The notes: generated by a model not told the origin, from the letters alone. A DNA stretch of 64,000 nucleotides from Candidatus Gastranaerophilales bacterium (GCA_905235155.1 CAJOKJ010000008.1:62001-126000), one strand, 5' to 3'. Positions 15,550 through 25,294 are shown, numbered from the stretch's first letter. Translations and numbers: made by a program.

Positions 15550-15584
15550 TTGCGGGCATGTCTTTTGGATAATAATATATTGTT
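15550..15584 (+). promoter_or_regulatory. Promoter of the second TPR gene; leaderless
   Basis: TTGCGG (15550-15555), 17 bases, TAATAT (15573-15578), six bases (ATTGTT), then ATG 15585. It could drive the chain of genes through tsaB. Confidence 0.6.
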
Positions 15585-16694
15585 ATGGGTAAGATTTTAG
15601 ACATAATAATAAAAACAGTTGCAGTTTTATTGCTTTTATTTTTGTTGTATTGCTGTACTTTTGGGCATGAGTTCGGAATGAAACAAGTCAACAAAATTAT
15701 TGGCATGTATCACGTTAATCAAGGTGATAAGGCATTCAAAAAGCACAACATGCAAGATGCTATAAATTCTTATCAAGCAGGTTTAAAATTATTTCCTGAA
15801 CATTATGAAGCATGGTTGAATTTGGGTAATATTTATGTTGCCTATGAGGATTATTATTCGGCCACTCAAGCTTATGAAAATGCAATTCTGGCAAAAGATA
15901 ATTATACTGTTGCCAGAATGAATTTAGGTATTATAACTGCTGAAAAGTTAGGAGATTTTGATAGTGCGATTGAACAGTATCAAGCGATAATAAATGCTAA
16001 AAATCACTTAATTTCAATACCTTTTATCTATGACAATAAAAAAAGTGAAACAGCAAATAAAGCAATAGCATATTATAATATGGGAAAAGCTTATTCGCAA
16101 AAAGCACTTTATTTGCCTAAAGATAAAAAAATAGAAAAAAAAGAATTATTATCAAAATCGGCAGAGGCTTATGAGAACGCTGTTAATATAGTTAAAGATA
16201 ACTATAATATGTTTTACAATTTGGCATTAACATATCATCTTTTAGGTGATTATGGAAAAGCAGGACAGTTTTATTGTGATGCAATTAATGTCGGGCCTAT
16301 GAACTATGAGGCTCACTATAATCTTGGATTAATGCTTAAGCATTTGCATCAAGATACTTATGCAATAGACGAGCTCGAAAAAGCATCTGTATTAGTAACA
16401 TCTAATCATTCAAGATATATTTTTGATATATTGAGTACAGTATCAATGGATGCATTGAAAAAGGGGCTTCCAAGTAAAGTATCAGAATTGAAAAAGGATG
16501 ATGAAGTGAATTCTGATAAAAACCGAAAAGAGAAATCCGTAAAAGATGAAGAAAAAAATAGCAATAATGCTGAAATTGACGATGAATCGGTTTCATTGGT
16601 AAATGGTAAGGTTTATGTGGGTGATGAAACTGATCCTGCTGTGATAAATAATTTTAGAAAATGTAATTCAAGAATTTTATTTGACAGTAAATAA
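15585..16694 (+). CDS. Membrane-anchored TPR protein
   Basis: A single N-terminal membrane helix (IIIKTVAVLLLLFLLYCC) is followed by six or so tetratricopeptide units between residues 45 and 285, such as YEAWLNLGNIYVAYEDYYSA, AIAYYNMGKAYSQKALYLP and YEAHYNLGLMLKHLHQDTY. A charged Lys/Asp/Glu linker follows at about 300-335, then a short C-terminal domain (SLVNGKVYVGDETDPAVI). The TPR part probably lies outside the cytoplasmic membrane. It begins the cluster TPR-HDOD-GGDEF-tsaE-tsaB, where gaps are at most 18 bases. Specific function is unknown. Confidence 0.8.
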   Translation: MGKILDIIIKTVAVLLLLFLLYCCTFGHEFGMKQVNKIIGMYHVNQGDKAFKKHNMQDAINSYQAGLKLFPEHYEAWLNLGNIYVAYEDYYSATQAYENAILAKDNYTVARMNLGIITAEKLGDFDSAIEQYQAIINAKNHLISIPFIYDNKKSETANKAIAYYNMGKAYSQKALYLPKDKKIEKKELLSKSAEAYENAVNIVKDNYNMFYNLALTYHLLGDYGKAGQFYCDAINVGPMNYEAHYNLGLMLKHLHQDTYAIDELEKASVLVTSNHSRYIFDILSTVSMDALKKGLPSKVSELKKDDEVNSDKNRKEKSVKDEEKNSNNAEIDDESVSLVNGKVYVGDETDPAVINNFRKCNSRILFDSK

Positions 16695-16707
16695 GTAAAG
16701 GTAGAAA

Positions 16708-17895
16708 TTGGAAACAATCGCTTATATTTGCAGTTATTCAGATAATGACCTGCAATACAAAAACGACATATCATCGCAAGAAGCAAAAATTAGTAATTTT
16801 TGTAAACTTCACGATTTAAATGTTGATGAGATATTTGTTGAAACAAGTATTAGGGAAGATTTTAAGCCTGTATTACTTGAAATTTTGAGCAAATATTGTA
16901 TGTCAATAAATAAAATTATTGTTACTGATTATGATGTAATAAGTCCAAATGTTGATTTTACTGATTGGATTAAAGATGAGTTAAAACGTATGAAGGTGGA
17001 ATTGATATGTCTTAACGAAGGTTCTTCAAACGGTGATGTATCAAGCAGTAGTCAAACTATTTCAAATTTAAAAGAAAATATTAAAAATATACCTTCACTT
17101 CCTGAAATAATAACAAAATCTATTGAGTTAATGCAGGATAAAAATACATCTGCTGCTACACTGTCAAAAATTATTTCTAATGATGTAGGTTTAACTGCTC
17201 GTGTTTTGAAATTGGTTAATTCTGCATATTATGGTTTTCCAAAACAAATTTCAACAATACAGCAGGCAATTACAATTTTGGGCTTTACAACAATCAAAGG
17301 AATAATTTTGTCTGCAAGTATATACAAAATGTTTTCATCAGAAGGTGCAGGTTCGGAATTTAATTATAAGCGTTTTTGGAAACACTCACTGCTCGTGGCA
17401 TTTGCATCAAAGTTAATTGGTAAATACTCAAAAGATTTAGTTTCAAGTGATATTTTTTCAGCAGCATTTTTACATGATATAGGTAAGATTATTCTTGCTC
17501 AGTATGATAGAGATAATTATACAAATGTTTGTATGCAAGATGAACTTAATGAGTTCGATTATTTGAAAGAAGAAGAAAAATATTGTGGCATAAATCATTG
17601 TGAATTGGGAAATATAGTTGCATATTCCTGGAATTTACCCGAAGTTTTTTGTGATGTTATTACTTATCATCACTATCCTGATAAAAGTGTAAATTTTAAA
17701 AATGAATGTTTGGCTGTTTATCTTGCAAATTATATTACAAGTAATATAATGAGTAACAATTCTTTAACTATTGATAAAATTATGTTAGATATACTTGAAA
17801 AATTAAATATTTCGGTGGACAATATAAGTGTAATCCTTGATAAATTGGATGAGATTTTAGCAAGTTTTAATAATATTGACGAATTTTTTTCATAA
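16708..17895 (+). CDS. HDOD-domain protein with a degenerate resolvase-like N-terminal domain
   Basis: Residues about 125-330 form an HDOD domain (PSLPEIITKSIELMQ, ISNDVGLTARVLKLVNSAYY, AITILGFTTIKGIILSAS, then FLHDIGKIILAQ), a signalling fold related to HD phosphohydrolases. The first 105 residues look like the catalytic fold of serine resolvases: AYICSYSDND, SSQEAKISNFCKLHDLNVDE, a Pro-Val-Leu helix and NKIIVTDYDVISPN. The catalytic YxRxS motif is replaced by YICSYS, so recombinase activity is unlikely. It starts at TTG 16708 with AAAGG upstream. Neighbouring diguanylate cyclase suggests a c-di-GMP or motility circuit. Confidence 0.75.
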   Translation: METIAYICSYSDNDLQYKNDISSQEAKISNFCKLHDLNVDEIFVETSIREDFKPVLLEILSKYCMSINKIIVTDYDVISPNVDFTDWIKDELKRMKVELICLNEGSSNGDVSSSSQTISNLKENIKNIPSLPEIITKSIELMQDKNTSAATLSKIISNDVGLTARVLKLVNSAYYGFPKQISTIQQAITILGFTTIKGIILSASIYKMFSSEGAGSEFNYKRFWKHSLLVAFASKLIGKYSKDLVSSDIFSAAFLHDIGKIILAQYDRDNYTNVCMQDELNEFDYLKEEEKYCGINHCELGNIVAYSWNLPEVFCDVITYHHYPDKSVNFKNECLAVYLANYITSNIMSNNSLTIDKIMLDILEKLNISVDNISVILDKLDEILASFNNIDEFFS

Positions 17896-17912
17896 AAGGA
17901 AGGTCTATCTAA

Positions 17913-19382
17913 ATGAGCGATGCATTTGAACAGGAAAATCTTAACTCAAAAGAATTAGATTTTTTATCTCAGGTGTCAATTGGTTTAACCCAAAATTCTG
18001 CACCTGAAGACATTATGTCTGCTCTTGCCGAAGCATTTAGAAGTATTGTTAAACTTGAAGATTTGAATATATTTCTTTATGACGAAAATACAAAAAAATT
18101 AAGAGATTATACAAAAAGTTGGATTGTCATAGATGAAAACAGGGATAAAGCATATACCGAAAAATTATATAAAGTTGTTCAAGAAGCAAAATATGATGAC
18201 TTTTTGATTAACGATAACAGTATTAATATAAAAGACTTTTGGGATATTAACAAGTATATTAGTACACGTAAAAATACAATTTTATTTCCTTTAATGAAGG
18301 GAAATACACCTTATGGACTTATTGAGCTTGTTATTAATTTGACAATATCTGATATATTAACTATCGATTTCTTTAGAGCGTTAATTATTGCTGCTTATCA
18401 AATTTCGTTGAAAATTCAAAACAAAGTTCTTGCAGATAAAATGCAAGCAAACATTGATTTTTATGATTCAATGAAAAATATCGCTAAAATTATTGAAACT
18501 CAGTATGATTTGAACTATATTATTCCTTTGATTGGTGAGTTAATAGACAAATTTATTTCAGACCACTTAATATATATTTTCTTAAATAAAAATGATAAAT
18601 TTAATCTCGTATGGCCTTCAGATTGTCGTGATTCAAGAATTTTAGAAATGGTTAATAATTTGAATGGAGATACTCAATATATTCTTGCTGATGACAATAA
18701 AATGGGCTTATTTCCTTTAGTTGCAGCAGATTCTTCAATATTGGGGTGTATTGTTGCTCACAGCCATGTTGACAGATTAAGTCAACGTGAAATAGATTAT
18801 ATTGACCAGTTAACAAAACAATCTTCAATTACAATTCAACGTGCAAATATGTATGCTGAAAACTTACAATATGCTACGCTGGATGCTTTAACCGGATTAA
18901 ATAACAGACGTCAATTTGAAGTTCGATTAAAACAGGAAGTTGCTGCCGCTAAACGTCAACAACGTCCTTTATGTGCAATTATGATGGATATAGACTTTTT
19001 CAAAAAAGTTAATGATAATTACGGTCATGCTGTTGGTGATGAAGTGCTTAAGAATGTTGCCGAAATTATTAAGCAGAGCCTTAGAGAATCCGATATTCCA
19101 TCTCGATATGGTGGTGAAGAATTTGCTATTTTGCTTCCGTACACAAGACTTGAAGAAGCAGGAAGCGTTGCTCAGCGTTTGAGAGGAAATGTTGAGGCTA
19201 AACATGTTGATTTAACGCATGTTAAAGATGCAAAAATTAGTGAAATTCAAGTTACCGTGAGTGTTGGTGTTTATGAGTACAAAGAAGGTGATGACCCTCA
19301 ACAATTGTATACAAAGGCTGATAAAGCACTTTACTATGCAAAAGAACACGGCAGAAATAAGGTTATTATAAACAGAGGATAG
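17913..19382 (+). CDS. Diguanylate cyclase with N-terminal GAF-like sensor region
   Basis: The C-terminal GGDEF domain (residues about 330-488) has DALTGLNNRRQFE, the metal-binding MMDIDFFKKVNDNYGHAVGD and the active loop GGEEF near residue 400. An inhibitory RxxD site (RESD) sits five residues before GGEEF, so product feedback is expected. The first 320 residues look like two GAF-type sensor folds with no membrane segment, so the enzyme is predicted to be cytosolic. A clear AAGGAAGG precedes the ATG. It makes c-di-GMP, which commonly controls the pili and flagella encoded in this window. Confidence 0.92.
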   Translation: MSDAFEQENLNSKELDFLSQVSIGLTQNSAPEDIMSALAEAFRSIVKLEDLNIFLYDENTKKLRDYTKSWIVIDENRDKAYTEKLYKVVQEAKYDDFLINDNSINIKDFWDINKYISTRKNTILFPLMKGNTPYGLIELVINLTISDILTIDFFRALIIAAYQISLKIQNKVLADKMQANIDFYDSMKNIAKIIETQYDLNYIIPLIGELIDKFISDHLIYIFLNKNDKFNLVWPSDCRDSRILEMVNNLNGDTQYILADDNKMGLFPLVAADSSILGCIVAHSHVDRLSQREIDYIDQLTKQSSITIQRANMYAENLQYATLDALTGLNNRRQFEVRLKQEVAAAKRQQRPLCAIMMDIDFFKKVNDNYGHAVGDEVLKNVAEIIKQSLRESDIPSRYGGEEFAILLPYTRLEEAGSVAQRLRGNVEAKHVDLTHVKDAKISEIQVTVSVGVYEYKEGDDPQQLYTKADKALYYAKEHGRNKVIINRG

Positions 19383-19383
19383 T

Positions 19384-19857
19384 ATGAAGACTTTTTCAGT
19401 CATTTGTCATTCACTAAAAGATACATCGCTTTTAGCCAAAAATTTTGCAAAGTTATTAGATGACGGTTGTTTTGTAAATTTATTCGGTGAAATAGGAGCA
19501 GGTAAAACCGCATTTGTTAAACTTGTAGCAGAACAAATGGGAATAAAAGAACATGTTACAAGTCCCAGTTTTGTTATTTTAAATGAATATCATACCGGTA
19601 AAATTCCCGTATATCACTTTGATTTATATCGTCTTGAAAATGTTGGCGTCAAAACAATTTGCGATGAATTGAGAGAATATTCTGAAGGTAAGGTTTTAAC
19701 TTTTGTAGAATGGGCTGAGTTTTCTCAAAATGAAATTCCTTTTAATAGAATTGAAATTAATGTTATGTATGAGGCAGATGAAGCAAGAAAATATTTATTT
19801 ACGTCATACGGAACAAAAGAAGACAAGATAATTGAGGAATTACAAAAATGTTATTAG
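19384..19857 (+). CDS. tsaE: tRNA t6A biosynthesis ATPase TsaE
   Basis: TsaE is the ATPase of the TsaBDE complex that makes t6A37 in tRNAs reading ANN codons. The Walker A loop is GEIGAGKT (residues 35-42), followed by TSPSFVILNEY, VYHFDLYRLE and FVEWAE, all family landmarks. Length (157 aa) is usual. It starts two bases after the cyclase stop and overlaps tsaB by ten bases. Confidence 0.96.
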   Translation: MKTFSVICHSLKDTSLLAKNFAKLLDDGCFVNLFGEIGAGKTAFVKLVAEQMGIKEHVTSPSFVILNEYHTGKIPVYHFDLYRLENVGVKTICDELREYSEGKVLTFVEWAEFSQNEIPFNRIEINVMYEADEARKYLFTSYGTKEDKIIEELQKCY

Positions 19858-20468
19858 CATTTGATACTTGCTTGGATAGAACATACGTAGCAATTGGAGA
19901 GAACGGTTGTGTTAAAGATTCTGCGATTATCGAAAATCAAGGAAGTACATACCATTCTGCTTTTTTGATATCTACAATAAAAAGTCTTTTAGCCAAAAAT
20001 AATTTGAAGCCAAAAGATATAACAGGAGTGGCGACAGATGTCGGGCCGGGTAGTTTTACAGGTATTAGAGCTTGCATGACGGTTGCTAAGGTTATGGCTC
20101 AAGAACTGAATGTAAAGACTTATGGCATTTCTTCGTTAGAAATATTATCAAATTTAAAAAAAGGTGATGAAAAAACTTTAGTATTACTTGATGCAAGAAA
20201 AAATATGGCATACGTTTGGGATGATGAAGTCTTAGGTGCTATTGCAATAGAAGATGTAAAGGAAATGATTGTTGCAGATAAATATTCAGTTATATGTGAT
20301 GAGTCTATGTATGAAATATTTTCTGAATTAACCTCTAAAATAGTCCCTTATACAAAATTAGAGCATAATTTTGCAGAAATTTTAATAAAACTTGCAGATA
20401 AAAAACAGGCAGGTGATTGGAAGACATTAATGCCTCTTTATATTCAACCACCACCTGTTTTTAAATAA
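19848..20468 (+). CDS. tsaB: tRNA t6A biosynthesis protein TsaB
   Basis: TsaB is the inactive ASKHA-fold partner of TsaD in t6A synthesis. It begins LLAFDTCLDRTYVAI and has DVGPGSFTGIRACMTVAK, the strongest family signature, then LDARKNMAYVW. At 206 residues it is somewhat shorter than E. coli TsaB (231). The 3' end is convergent with the GH57 gene and separated by 25 bases. Confidence 0.95.
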   Translation: MLLAFDTCLDRTYVAIGENGCVKDSAIIENQGSTYHSAFLISTIKSLLAKNNLKPKDITGVATDVGPGSFTGIRACMTVAKVMAQELNVKTYGISSLEILSNLKKGDEKTLVLLDARKNMAYVWDDEVLGAIAIEDVKEMIVADKYSVICDESMYEIFSELTSKIVPYTKLEHNFAEILIKLADKKQAGDWKTLMPLYIQPPPVFK

Positions 20469-20473
20469 TGAAC

Positions 20474-20505
20474 AGCGGATAAAAATAATATTTTTACATT
20501 CCGCT
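20474..20505. terminator. Hairpin between convergent tsaB and GH57 genes
   Basis: AGCGGA pairs with TCCGCT, and inside it TAAAAAT pairs with ATTTTTA with a small bulge. It overlaps the end of the GH57 coding sequence and may act on both strands. Confidence 0.4.
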
Positions 20506-22992
20506 AAGCATTGCTTTATCAAGTTTGTTTCTGTAAAAATCAGTATTAATATTTAATTTTTTACCGATTTCAAGCAGCGTTTCTATAAATTCTCTGTCGT
20601 CTTTATCTTTTACGTCTTTAATATTATCAATAAAGTCGCCAAGTTCGTGAAAAATTCTGTTAAAGTAGGTGTTTTGAGCTTCTTTGATATCTACTTCTAA
20701 ATCAAGTTTTTCTATAAAGTCAAATATTTCTAATATTACTTCTGCCTGATGAATTTCAATGCTGTTAGCAAGTCTGTTGATATTTTGAAGTAACTTGTGG
20801 CTGAACATTTTTGATGTAGGCTTTTTATCAATAGTTACTCCTATTTTTTTTGCTTCAAATGATATATCTGCTGCTTTTTGTATTATTTCCGAATCAAGAT
20901 ATGATTTTGATTCGTTCATCAGACTATTGAATTCTCTTGCCAGTGCGTAGCCTGCTGCAAGTTTAAATTCGTCAGGTACACTTAAACCCAGAGTTTGCAT
21001 TTGATATATTGATGTTTTACCTTCATTATATAAATCTTCATAAGTTTGGGCAAATTTATCCATTTTGTCTTGAAGTAAAATTTGAAGTATTTTTCGTCTT
21101 TCTTCGATAAAGATGTCCTTTAATGTAAAATATTCTTTTCCAAAATATTCGTCAATTGCTCTTATAATTTCTGTTAGCGGATTTATTAAGAAGTTTTTAA
21201 CAAGTTCTTTTTGTATTCTTGTATATTCTGCTTCGTTTGAAAAATCTTTTATTGCACAATGGAAGTCCCCGCCTTGATATTGCATTAATACAAATACAAG
21301 ATTTGATTTTTCAAGTGTAATCTTTGAAGCAATTTCTATGTTTCCTATAACAAAGTTAGCATTTCCTTTTTCTACTTTTTTGTAGGAATTTTTCTTAATT
21401 TTGTAGCAATAAACATCTTCTTCATCATTAAAATCTTGATATAAAGATGAAATCGCCCATAAAGACGCAATTTGTTTCGGTGTAACAACGGAAGGTTTTA
21501 CAAATCTTTCGTAGATATCCTTTCCGTTACCATATTCTTTAAAATTGCTTTGAGCATTGCTTAAAATATCTAAAAATTTATTTTCAAGATTTTTATTTGT
21601 GAAGTGTGCAGCAAGTTGCATTGCTCTTGCCGCATATTTCATTATTTGAGTTGTTTCTATGCCTGAGATTTCAGAGAAGAACCATCCGCAACTTGTATAC
21701 ATAAGCATTGCTTGTCTTTGAATTTCAAGTAATTCCATGCCCTTAACTTTTTCTTCGTCTGATAATCCTTCAATAAAATTGTCATTTTGGAATTTTTTAA
21801 TAACTCTTTCTGCACGATTTAAAATTACGTCGATGTATTTGTTTCTTACATCCCAGCAATCGTATTTGAAATATTTTTTGCCTTCATTTTCAAATATTGT
21901 ACTTAATTCATCTCTAAGATAATCCAGTGCTTCTCTTAAAGGTTTTCTCCATTTTTGATTCCATCCGGGATGACCTCCTGTTGAGCAGCCGCAATCTTCT
22001 TTCCAGCGACCTACACCGTGAAAACAACTCCAAGAAGAAGCTTGTTTTATCTCTACTTCCCAATCACTTCTGTCATTTTCAAGATATTCACCGTAATTTG
22101 TTAATATAAAACCTTCGTCTTCTGCTTTAATTTTTAATACATAAGCAAGTGCCATATCTCCAAATTTTGTGTGGTGACCATAACTTTCACCGTCAGTTGC
22201 AATATTTACAAGCTGATTAAAATCTCTGCCTCCTGAAATACCTTCTTTTAGTCTTCTGATAAACTTGTTTCCGTCTTTTAACAATTCGTCAAATGCAACT
22301 GATTTTGATATTGCACCATCATAGAAAAATAAGTCAATATATTTTCCGGGTGCTGATTTTATGTAATATCTGTATGAACGGGCAGGATCAATATTTCCCC
22401 AGCTTACATCTTGCCAATTTGATTCAGGTATTCTTTTTACTCTTTGTGCCTGATATGGTGATAATATAGTGAATTTTATGCCATTTTCAACTAAAACTCT
22501 TAATGTGTCATCATCAACAGCAGTTTCAGCCAACCACAAACCTTCAGGTTGTCTTCCGAATCTGTATGTGAAATCTTTAATTCCCCATTTTACTTGCGTT
22601 TGTTTATCATGCTCATTTGCAAGCGGCATTATCATATGATTATAAACTTGTGCAATTGCGTTTCCGTGACCGTTATGTTCTCTTACACTTTTAATATCAG
22701 CTTTTATAACTCTGTCGTATGCAAGAGGAGAATGTTCTTGCATCCATGACAAAAGTGTAGGACCAAAATTAAAACTCATTTTTTCATAATTATTTACGAC
22801 ATCCAAAATTCTGTTTCTGTTGTCTACTATTTTGGAAACTGAATTAGGATTATAACATTCTGCATTTACCCGTTCATTCCAGTCATGGCAAGGTAAGGCA
22901 CTGTCTTGAAGTTCAATTGCTTCCAACCAAGGATTTTCTCTTGGTGGTTGATAAAAGTGTCCGTGTATTGTTAAATAATTCTTGTTACCCAT
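20494..22992 (-). CDS. GH57-family glycoside hydrolase with DUF3536
   Basis: The 832-residue cytosolic protein opens LTIHGHFYQPPRENPWLEAI, the GH57 start with its HGHFYQP motif. It continues with SFNFGPTLLSWMQEH, PEGLWLAETAVDDDTL and NIATDGESYGHHTKFGDMAL, which hold the expected glutamate and aspartate catalytic candidates. The long C-terminal half matches the DUF3536 architecture common in Cyanobacteria and relatives. The likely substrate is an alpha-glucan such as glycogen; no biochemical detail can be read from the sequence. GGGAG precedes the ATG. No glycogen genes adjoin it. Confidence 0.9.
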   Translation of the reverse strand: MGNKNYLTIHGHFYQPPRENPWLEAIELQDSALPCHDWNERVNAECYNPNSVSKIVDNRNRILDVVNNYEKMSFNFGPTLLSWMQEHSPLAYDRVIKADIKSVREHNGHGNAIAQVYNHMIMPLANEHDKQTQVKWGIKDFTYRFGRQPEGLWLAETAVDDDTLRVLVENGIKFTILSPYQAQRVKRIPESNWQDVSWGNIDPARSYRYYIKSAPGKYIDLFFYDGAISKSVAFDELLKDGNKFIRRLKEGISGGRDFNQLVNIATDGESYGHHTKFGDMALAYVLKIKAEDEGFILTNYGEYLENDRSDWEVEIKQASSWSCFHGVGRWKEDCGCSTGGHPGWNQKWRKPLREALDYLRDELSTIFENEGKKYFKYDCWDVRNKYIDVILNRAERVIKKFQNDNFIEGLSDEEKVKGMELLEIQRQAMLMYTSCGWFFSEISGIETTQIMKYAARAMQLAAHFTNKNLENKFLDILSNAQSNFKEYGNGKDIYERFVKPSVVTPKQIASLWAISSLYQDFNDEEDVYCYKIKKNSYKKVEKGNANFVIGNIEIASKITLEKSNLVFVLMQYQGGDFHCAIKDFSNEAEYTRIQKELVKNFLINPLTEIIRAIDEYFGKEYFTLKDIFIEERRKILQILLQDKMDKFAQTYEDLYNEGKTSIYQMQTLGLSVPDEFKLAAGYALAREFNSLMNESKSYLDSEIIQKAADISFEAKKIGVTIDKKPTSKMFSHKLLQNINRLANSIEIHQAEVILEIFDFIEKLDLEVDIKEAQNTYFNRIFHELGDFIDNIKDVKDKDDREFIETLLEIGKKLNINTDFYRNKLDKAMLSGM

Positions 22993-23054
22993 ACTTACTC
23001 CCTTTATACAGATATTTTATCACAGGACATTTTAGTTTTATTCATACGTTTAGT

Positions 23055-23585
23055 CTATTTAGCCGAAGTTTTTGCTTTTGATGATATAATTTTAAATTCT
23101 TCAACATCAAGCCAAGCATCGCCTAGTGCATTTGAAAATACCAGTCCTGAGTATTCGATAACGTCATCTGTTTCTAAGTCAATATACTTTTCTGCCATTT
23201 CTCTTTTCATAAAATTTTTTAATTCAGAAAGAGGGATATCATTTTGTGCATCGTTACGTCTGATTAAAAATGTAATATACTTTTCTGAACTTCTTAATGC
23301 AGGTTTGTAATCCAAGCCTAAACTTGAAAATTTGTCAAATTTTGCCTTAATGCTAACTCTTTTATTTAAATAAGCGTTTGGATTATTTACAATATCAAGT
23401 GCTTTTGCAGGTGTATATGTGTGTGTTACTTGTGCTTCTTCTTTTTTAGGGTCATCTTTTTTTACCGCTTCCTGTTTTGTTTTTGTTTGAACAGGTGCAT
23501 TTGCAGCCATTAATTTGGAAGACGTTATTCCGCACATACAAAAAATCATTATTGAAATTAATAAAATAATATGTAATTTTTTCAT
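23055..23585 (-). CDS. Secreted protein of unknown function
   Basis: A signal peptide occupies the first 28 residues (ending KLMAANA). A Lys/Glu/Gln-rich linker leads to a domain starting YTPAKALDIVNNPNAYLNKR and ending AWLDVEEFKIIS. Its shape (VSIKAKFDKFSSLG, ITFLIRRND, DDVIEYSGLVFS) suggests a small beta-barrel of OB type, but I cannot name a family. Two adjacent ATGs exist; I chose the second, six bases after AGGA. It lies between the GH57 gene and a U32-like gene, all on the minus strand. Confidence 0.7.
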   Translation of the reverse strand: MKKLHIILLISIMIFCMCGITSSKLMAANAPVQTKTKQEAVKKDDPKKEEAQVTHTYTPAKALDIVNNPNAYLNKRVSIKAKFDKFSSLGLDYKPALRSSEKYITFLIRRNDAQNDIPLSELKNFMKREMAEKYIDLETDDVIEYSGLVFSNALGDAWLDVEEFKIISSKAKTSAK

Positions 23586-23629
23586 CATATTTCCTTTCTT
23601 TTTATAAATTTATTTTATCATAAGAAAAA

Positions 23630-25294
23630 TTATTTTATATTACCCATACATCTTGAGTTTAAATAATTTGTTAAAAGTATTGGAATAAATTTGGCATTAA
23701 GAGCACTGAAATCAAATACAAATTCATTTATGCCTGCATGTACCAATTCATCTATGAGTTCATAATTTTCTAAAATTTTATCTTCAAACATGTGCATTCT
23801 GCAAAATCCGTCACATGTGAACGGAAAAATTTTATTTAACGAAGGGTCTTTTAGTGCAAATCCTCCTCTATGACATGGTGCTTTGCAGGATAGTCGTGAA
23901 ACTACTGCACTATCATTGTTTAAAGGACATAAGCCCATTGAAGGAACTCTTATATTTCCGCAAATTGTCATTTTTTTATTAGGTATAATATTTTTTATTT
24001 TTTTTAGAGTTGCTAATGCACTATTTAAATCTGTTTGAGGAGTGAAGTCAATTGTGTCGATTGGATGTAAATTATTTAGACACTTTATTGAAAGGCTGTT
24101 TAAAAGGTTTACTCCTTGTCCTATTTCAATAGGAATTCTTGATAAATCTCTATCATTTATTACTGACCAAAAATATCCGATGTTGTTTATTATTAGTGAT
24201 GATGCACAAGGCTCGGATAATACAAGTGATTTGCAATATTCATATACTCTGTCAAAATCTCTTTCTATAAGTATTCTTGGTGTTGATAGCTGAAATTTTA
24301 TATTGTTAGTTTTACAGAATTTTTTTACTTTTTTTATTACTGTTTCAAAACTGCTTATTGCTAAATCTGAAGTAGAAACAATTTCACCATACTCAATAGT
24401 ATCTATCGGATTGAAACCAATTTTTTTTATGAAATTTTTTACTGCTTTTAATTGATCTAACTTAGATAATCTTAGATTTATTTTGTAATTTTTGTCTTTT
24501 TGGTATAAAACATCAGTTTTTAATTTTGTTTTATTATGTTCCCATTCAAAGTCTTGAATATTTCTGCTAAATTTAAAATCACTTCCGTCTGCACTTACTA
24601 CATCGCCTGAAAAATGGTTTGTTTGGTATGTACATTTTCTTACATGTTTAAACGGTAATTTTTGATTTTTAAAGATTTTTGGTTTTTCAAGTATTTTTTC
24701 AATAAGTTTTATACCTTCTAAAATTTCCTCAGATGAACCAAATTTACCTTTTATAATTACTTCATCTATTGCATTAACCTTTTCTATATCCTCTGCAAAC
24801 CAAGGCAAATTATCCGAATCTATTGCAAGTGGAAGATTTATGTATTTTTTTATTTTAGCAATATTTTTAAGGTAAATTTCTTCTGTTATTATTATTTCGC
24901 TGATTTTATGAAAGTTGTTCATTAAATCAATACCTGATAAATTATGTATATCAAAATATGAATCAATAATAATTTCAAATGGCAGTGAATAAACTTTTAT
25001 TGCTTCGAGTACAGCAAAACTATTTATTAGTATCCCGTCAATTTTTACGGTACGCAAAAATTTAATCATTTTTTTTATTGTAACTAAATCTTCTTCAGTA
25101 ATACTATGCTTGAAATTAATGTAAATTTTAGAATTGTTACGTTTTGCGGCTTCTATGAATTCGGAAATGTAGTCAAAATTGCCTTCCATAAATTTTGTAT
25201 GATACACATAAAATTTTCTGCAAGATGTTTGTTTTACAAATGTATCTATGTCTTTAGGCTGTTTAACAGGTGCTACAATTCCAATTTTGTTCAT
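23630..25294 (-). CDS. U32-peptidase-like protein
   Basis: The 554-residue protein has a TIM-barrel-like start (MNKIGIVAPVKQ, KIYINFKHSITEEDL, IDGILINSFAVLEAI). The second half resembles the U32 C-terminal core: VNLLNSLSIKCLNNLHPIDTI, then MTICGNIRVPSMGLCPLN, SCKAPC, FALKD and FCRMHMFEDKIL, with cysteines spaced like the Fe-S or zinc site of U32 proteins such as UbiU/TrhP. It could act in RNA hydroxylation or collagen-type peptide cleavage; the sequence does not decide. The start is ATG 25294, six bases after TATAAT; an in-frame ATG further upstream lies inside the promoter. Confidence 0.65.
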   Translation of the reverse strand: MNKIGIVAPVKQPKDIDTFVKQTSCRKFYVYHTKFMEGNFDYISEFIEAAKRNNSKIYINFKHSITEEDLVTIKKMIKFLRTVKIDGILINSFAVLEAIKVYSLPFEIIIDSYFDIHNLSGIDLMNNFHKISEIIITEEIYLKNIAKIKKYINLPLAIDSDNLPWFAEDIEKVNAIDEVIIKGKFGSSEEILEGIKLIEKILEKPKIFKNQKLPFKHVRKCTYQTNHFSGDVVSADGSDFKFSRNIQDFEWEHNKTKLKTDVLYQKDKNYKINLRLSKLDQLKAVKNFIKKIGFNPIDTIEYGEIVSTSDLAISSFETVIKKVKKFCKTNNIKFQLSTPRILIERDFDRVYEYCKSLVLSEPCASSLIINNIGYFWSVINDRDLSRIPIEIGQGVNLLNSLSIKCLNNLHPIDTIDFTPQTDLNSALATLKKIKNIIPNKKMTICGNIRVPSMGLCPLNNDSAVVSRLSCKAPCHRGGFALKDPSLNKIFPFTCDGFCRMHMFEDKILENYELIDELVHAGINEFVFDFSALNAKFIPILLTNYLNSRCMGNIK

